Of a stretch of DNA of 64,000 bases, positions 62,466 to 64,000 are shown piece after piece (positions within the stretch are counted from its first letter, which is position 1; each line of letters begins with the position of its first letter). Below the pieces are notes generated by a model. The model saw only the letters and a program-made list of their open reading frames with translations. It had not been told where the DNA came from and searched no databases. The position numbers and the translations under genes are program-made. The DNA is from Lelliottia sp. JS-SCA-14 (GTDB lineage Bacteria > Pseudomonadota > Gammaproteobacteria > Enterobacterales > Enterobacteriaceae), in the NCBI RefSeq assembly GCF_035593345.1, contig NZ_CP141606.1:4588001-4652000 (forward strand). Reading direction: 5' to 3'.

Positions 62466-63008
62466 TTAAACAGGCGAATTGCCGGTTAATTGCGCGATTT
62501 CCCGGGCAAAACCGGCCACCTGCGGCCAGTCGGTATACACCACTTCTTTACGCGTATCGGTTTCGCCGCCAGTCATCTTCATAATCAAGCGGATCATAAA
62601 GCGGTCATACCAGCTATAACGTGGATAACGCAGCGCCCCCGCAAAGACGGCGCAGAGTTCTGGCTGCCACGGCGAGTTCAGCAGGAACTTACGCGTATAG
62701 CTGTTGGTCTGCGGCGTGCGCTTTTCTGGCTTGCGCGCAACGAGGTTCACGGAATAGAACGCCCCCGGCAGACTCTTTAAGGTGTCGAGGTGCTTTTTCA
62801 CAAAGCGATCCAGCGCCGGATGGAAATGGCCGTAACGTATAGAGGCACCAATCACCACGCGATCGTAATCCGCCCAGTGGATCTCTTCGGTACGATTGAG
62901 ATTCACCACGTCAGCATATATGCCCAGCTCTTTCAATTCAGACGCCAGATAAGAAGCAATCTCGCGCGTCTGACCGTCACGCGTCGAGAATAAAATTAAT
63001 GTCTTCAC
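62466..63008 (-). CDS. hemG: HemG, menaquinone-dependent protoporphyrinogen oxidase
   Basis: This 180-residue flavodoxin-like protein (E. coli 181) oxidises protoporphyrinogen IX to protoporphyrin IX in heme synthesis, passing electrons to quinones. The FMN loop [11 protein letters not shown] lies at the N-terminus, and the family's extra loop is present in the [18 protein letters not shown] stretch. The start is the GTG at 63008 with AGGA 8 nt upstream; an upstream ATG at 63107 lies inside trkH. It sits 11 nt after trkH and just before rRNA P1. Confidence 0.95.
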   Translation of the reverse strand: MKTLILFSTRDGQTREIASYLASELKELGIYADVVNLNRTEEIHWADYDRVVIGASIRYGHFHPALDRFVKKHLDTLKSLPGAFYSVNLVARKPEKRTPQTNSYTRKFLLNSPWQPELCAVFAGALRYPRYSWYDRFMIRLIMKMTGGETDTRKEVVYTDWPQVAGFAREIAQLTGNSPV

Positions 63009-63019
63009 CAGATAATTCC

Positions 63020-64000
63020 TTACTCGCGCCAGAATGTTGGGGTAAACAGCACCAGCAGCGTAAACACCTCCAGACGACCAAACAGCATGTTGGCAATCAG
63101 GATCCATTTCGCGACCGGATTCATGCTGGCAAAGTTATCCGCCACCACGCCTAGCCCTGGGCCTAGGTTATTGAGCGTCGCCACCACGGAAGCAAACGCC
63201 GAGAAATCATCCACGCCGGTGGCGATAATCGCCAGCATGCTGACGATAAAGACCAGCGCGTAGGCAGAAAAGAAGCCCCACACCGCTTCAAGGATACGTT
63301 CCGGCAGCGCACGGTTGCCAAGCTTTATGCTGTAAACCGCATTCGGGTGCACCAGACGTTTCAGTTCACGGTTGCCCTGCTTGAACAGGAGCAGAATACG
63401 GATGACCTTCAACCCCCCGCCCGTCGACCCCGCACAGCCCCCGATAAAAGCAGAACACAGAAGCAGGACCGGCAGGAACAGCGGCCAGCGGGCGATACTG
63501 TCGGTGGTAAAGCCCGCGGTAGTTGCCATCGACACTACCTGGAAGAAGGCCTGGTTAACGGTCGTGACCGCCGAGCTGTAAACATCGTGGAACCACAGCA
63601 CCAGGGTGCAGATGATCACCAGCGTCAGTTGGACGCCGATAAACATTCTGAATTCCGGGTCACGCCAGTAGACCCTCAGGCTGCGCCCGCTTAATAAAGA
63701 GAAGTGCAGGCCGTAGTTACACCCCGAGATCAGCAGAAAGATAGCAATAATGGTGTTGATGGTCGGGCTATCGAAGTAGCCGACGCTGGCATCGTGAGTC
63801 GAGAACCCACCAATCGCAATCGTCGAGAAGCTGTGACCAATCGCATCGAAAGCAGGCATCCCGGCAAACCACAGGGCCAGCGCGCAGGCGACGGTCAGTA
63901 ATACGTAGATAAACCAGAGCGTTTTTGCCGTCTCGGCGATACGCGGGCGCATCTTGTTATCTTTCAGCGGCCCCGGCATTTCAGCGCGATAGAGCTGCAT
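63020..64000 (-). CDS. trkH: TrkH, potassium uptake protein (partial, N-terminus beyond window)
   Basis: The last 326 residues of this membrane subunit of the Trk potassium system are present; the E. coli protein has 483, so roughly 157 N-terminal residues lie beyond position 64000. Selectivity-filter loops such as [20 protein letters not shown] and NNLGPGLG are recognisable, as is the [14 protein letters not shown] segment. The methionine at the window edge is internal. It works with cytosolic TrkA and is followed by hemG, as in E. coli. Confidence 0.95.
   Translation of the reverse strand: MQLYRAEMPGPLKDNKMRPRIAETAKTLWFIYVLLTVACALALWFAGMPAFDAIGHSFSTIAIGGFSTHDASVGYFDSPTINTIIAIFLLISGCNYGLHFSLLSGRSLRVYWRDPEFRMFIGVQLTLVIICTLVLWFHDVYSSAVTTVNQAFFQVVSMATTAGFTTDSIARWPLFLPVLLLCSAFIGGCAGSTGGGLKVIRILLLFKQGNRELKRLVHPNAVYSIKLGNRALPERILEAVWGFFSAYALVFIVSMLAIIATGVDDFSAFASVVATLNNLGPGLGVVADNFASMNPVAKWILIANMLFGRLEVFTLLVLFTPTFWRE

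Overview
The window is a chromosomal segment of an enteric gammaproteobacterium. Nearly every protein is collinear with, and close in length to, its Escherichia coli K-12 counterpart. The second, BcsD-containing cellulose operon, the missing acid-fitness island and the style of the REP palindromes point to the Enterobacter/Lelliottia/Leclercia/Kosakonia side of the Enterobacteriaceae. Genus and species cannot be fixed by reading alone. No plasmid, prophage, CRISPR array or complete transposase gene was seen.

Layout. From 1 to 11.6 kb lies the conserved block yhiN, pitA, uspB/uspA, rsmJ-prlC, rlmJ, gor and treF. In E. coli a large acid-resistance/arsenic region separates gor from treF; here they are direct neighbours. 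From 11.7 to 15.8 kb is a variable patch: a HEPN/membrane/ankyrin-like protein of unknown job, a GNAT acetyltransferase, and an SDR oxidoreductase divergent from a YhjC-like LysR regulator. From 15.9 to 28.7 kb runs the yhjD-yhjE-yhjG-yhjH(pdeH)-kdgK-yhjJ-dctA-yhjK(pdeK) series. It holds two c-di-GMP phosphodiesterase genes beside the cellulose genes, and pdeH has a textbook flagellar sigma-28 promoter.

Between kdgK and yhjJ sits the most unusual object in the window. It is a 660-bp transposase-less element with IS4-like 18-bp inverted ends, flanked by an 11-bp direct repeat and inserted inside what was the kdgK terminator. Its interior is GC-rich and can fold into a multibranched structure plus several strong hairpins, so it could carry a structured RNA.

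From 28.7 to 42.9 kb is a complete E. coli-type (class II) cellulose system: bcsRQABZC on the minus strand and bcsEFG on the plus strand, including the phosphoethanolamine transferase BcsG. From 43.0 to 54.2 kb, facing bcsG tail to tail, is a second cellulose operon of different architecture, bcsO-Q-A-B-C-D-Z, with the BcsD subunit linked to ordered or crystalline cellulose. Both synthases keep their catalytic and PilZ c-di-GMP motifs, so two products may be driven by one second messenger.

From 54.2 to 64 kb the window continues on the minus strand: trkH (partial), hemG, a complete rRNA operon (16S, tRNA-Ile, tRNA-Ala, 23S, 5S) with promoters P1/P2, then murB and birA. In E. coli hemG precedes rrnA whereas murB-birA follows rrnB, and birA is not near the bcs genes. 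This end of the window therefore records a different chromosome arrangement, with possible junctions in the rRNA operon and in the AT-rich gap between bcsO and birA.
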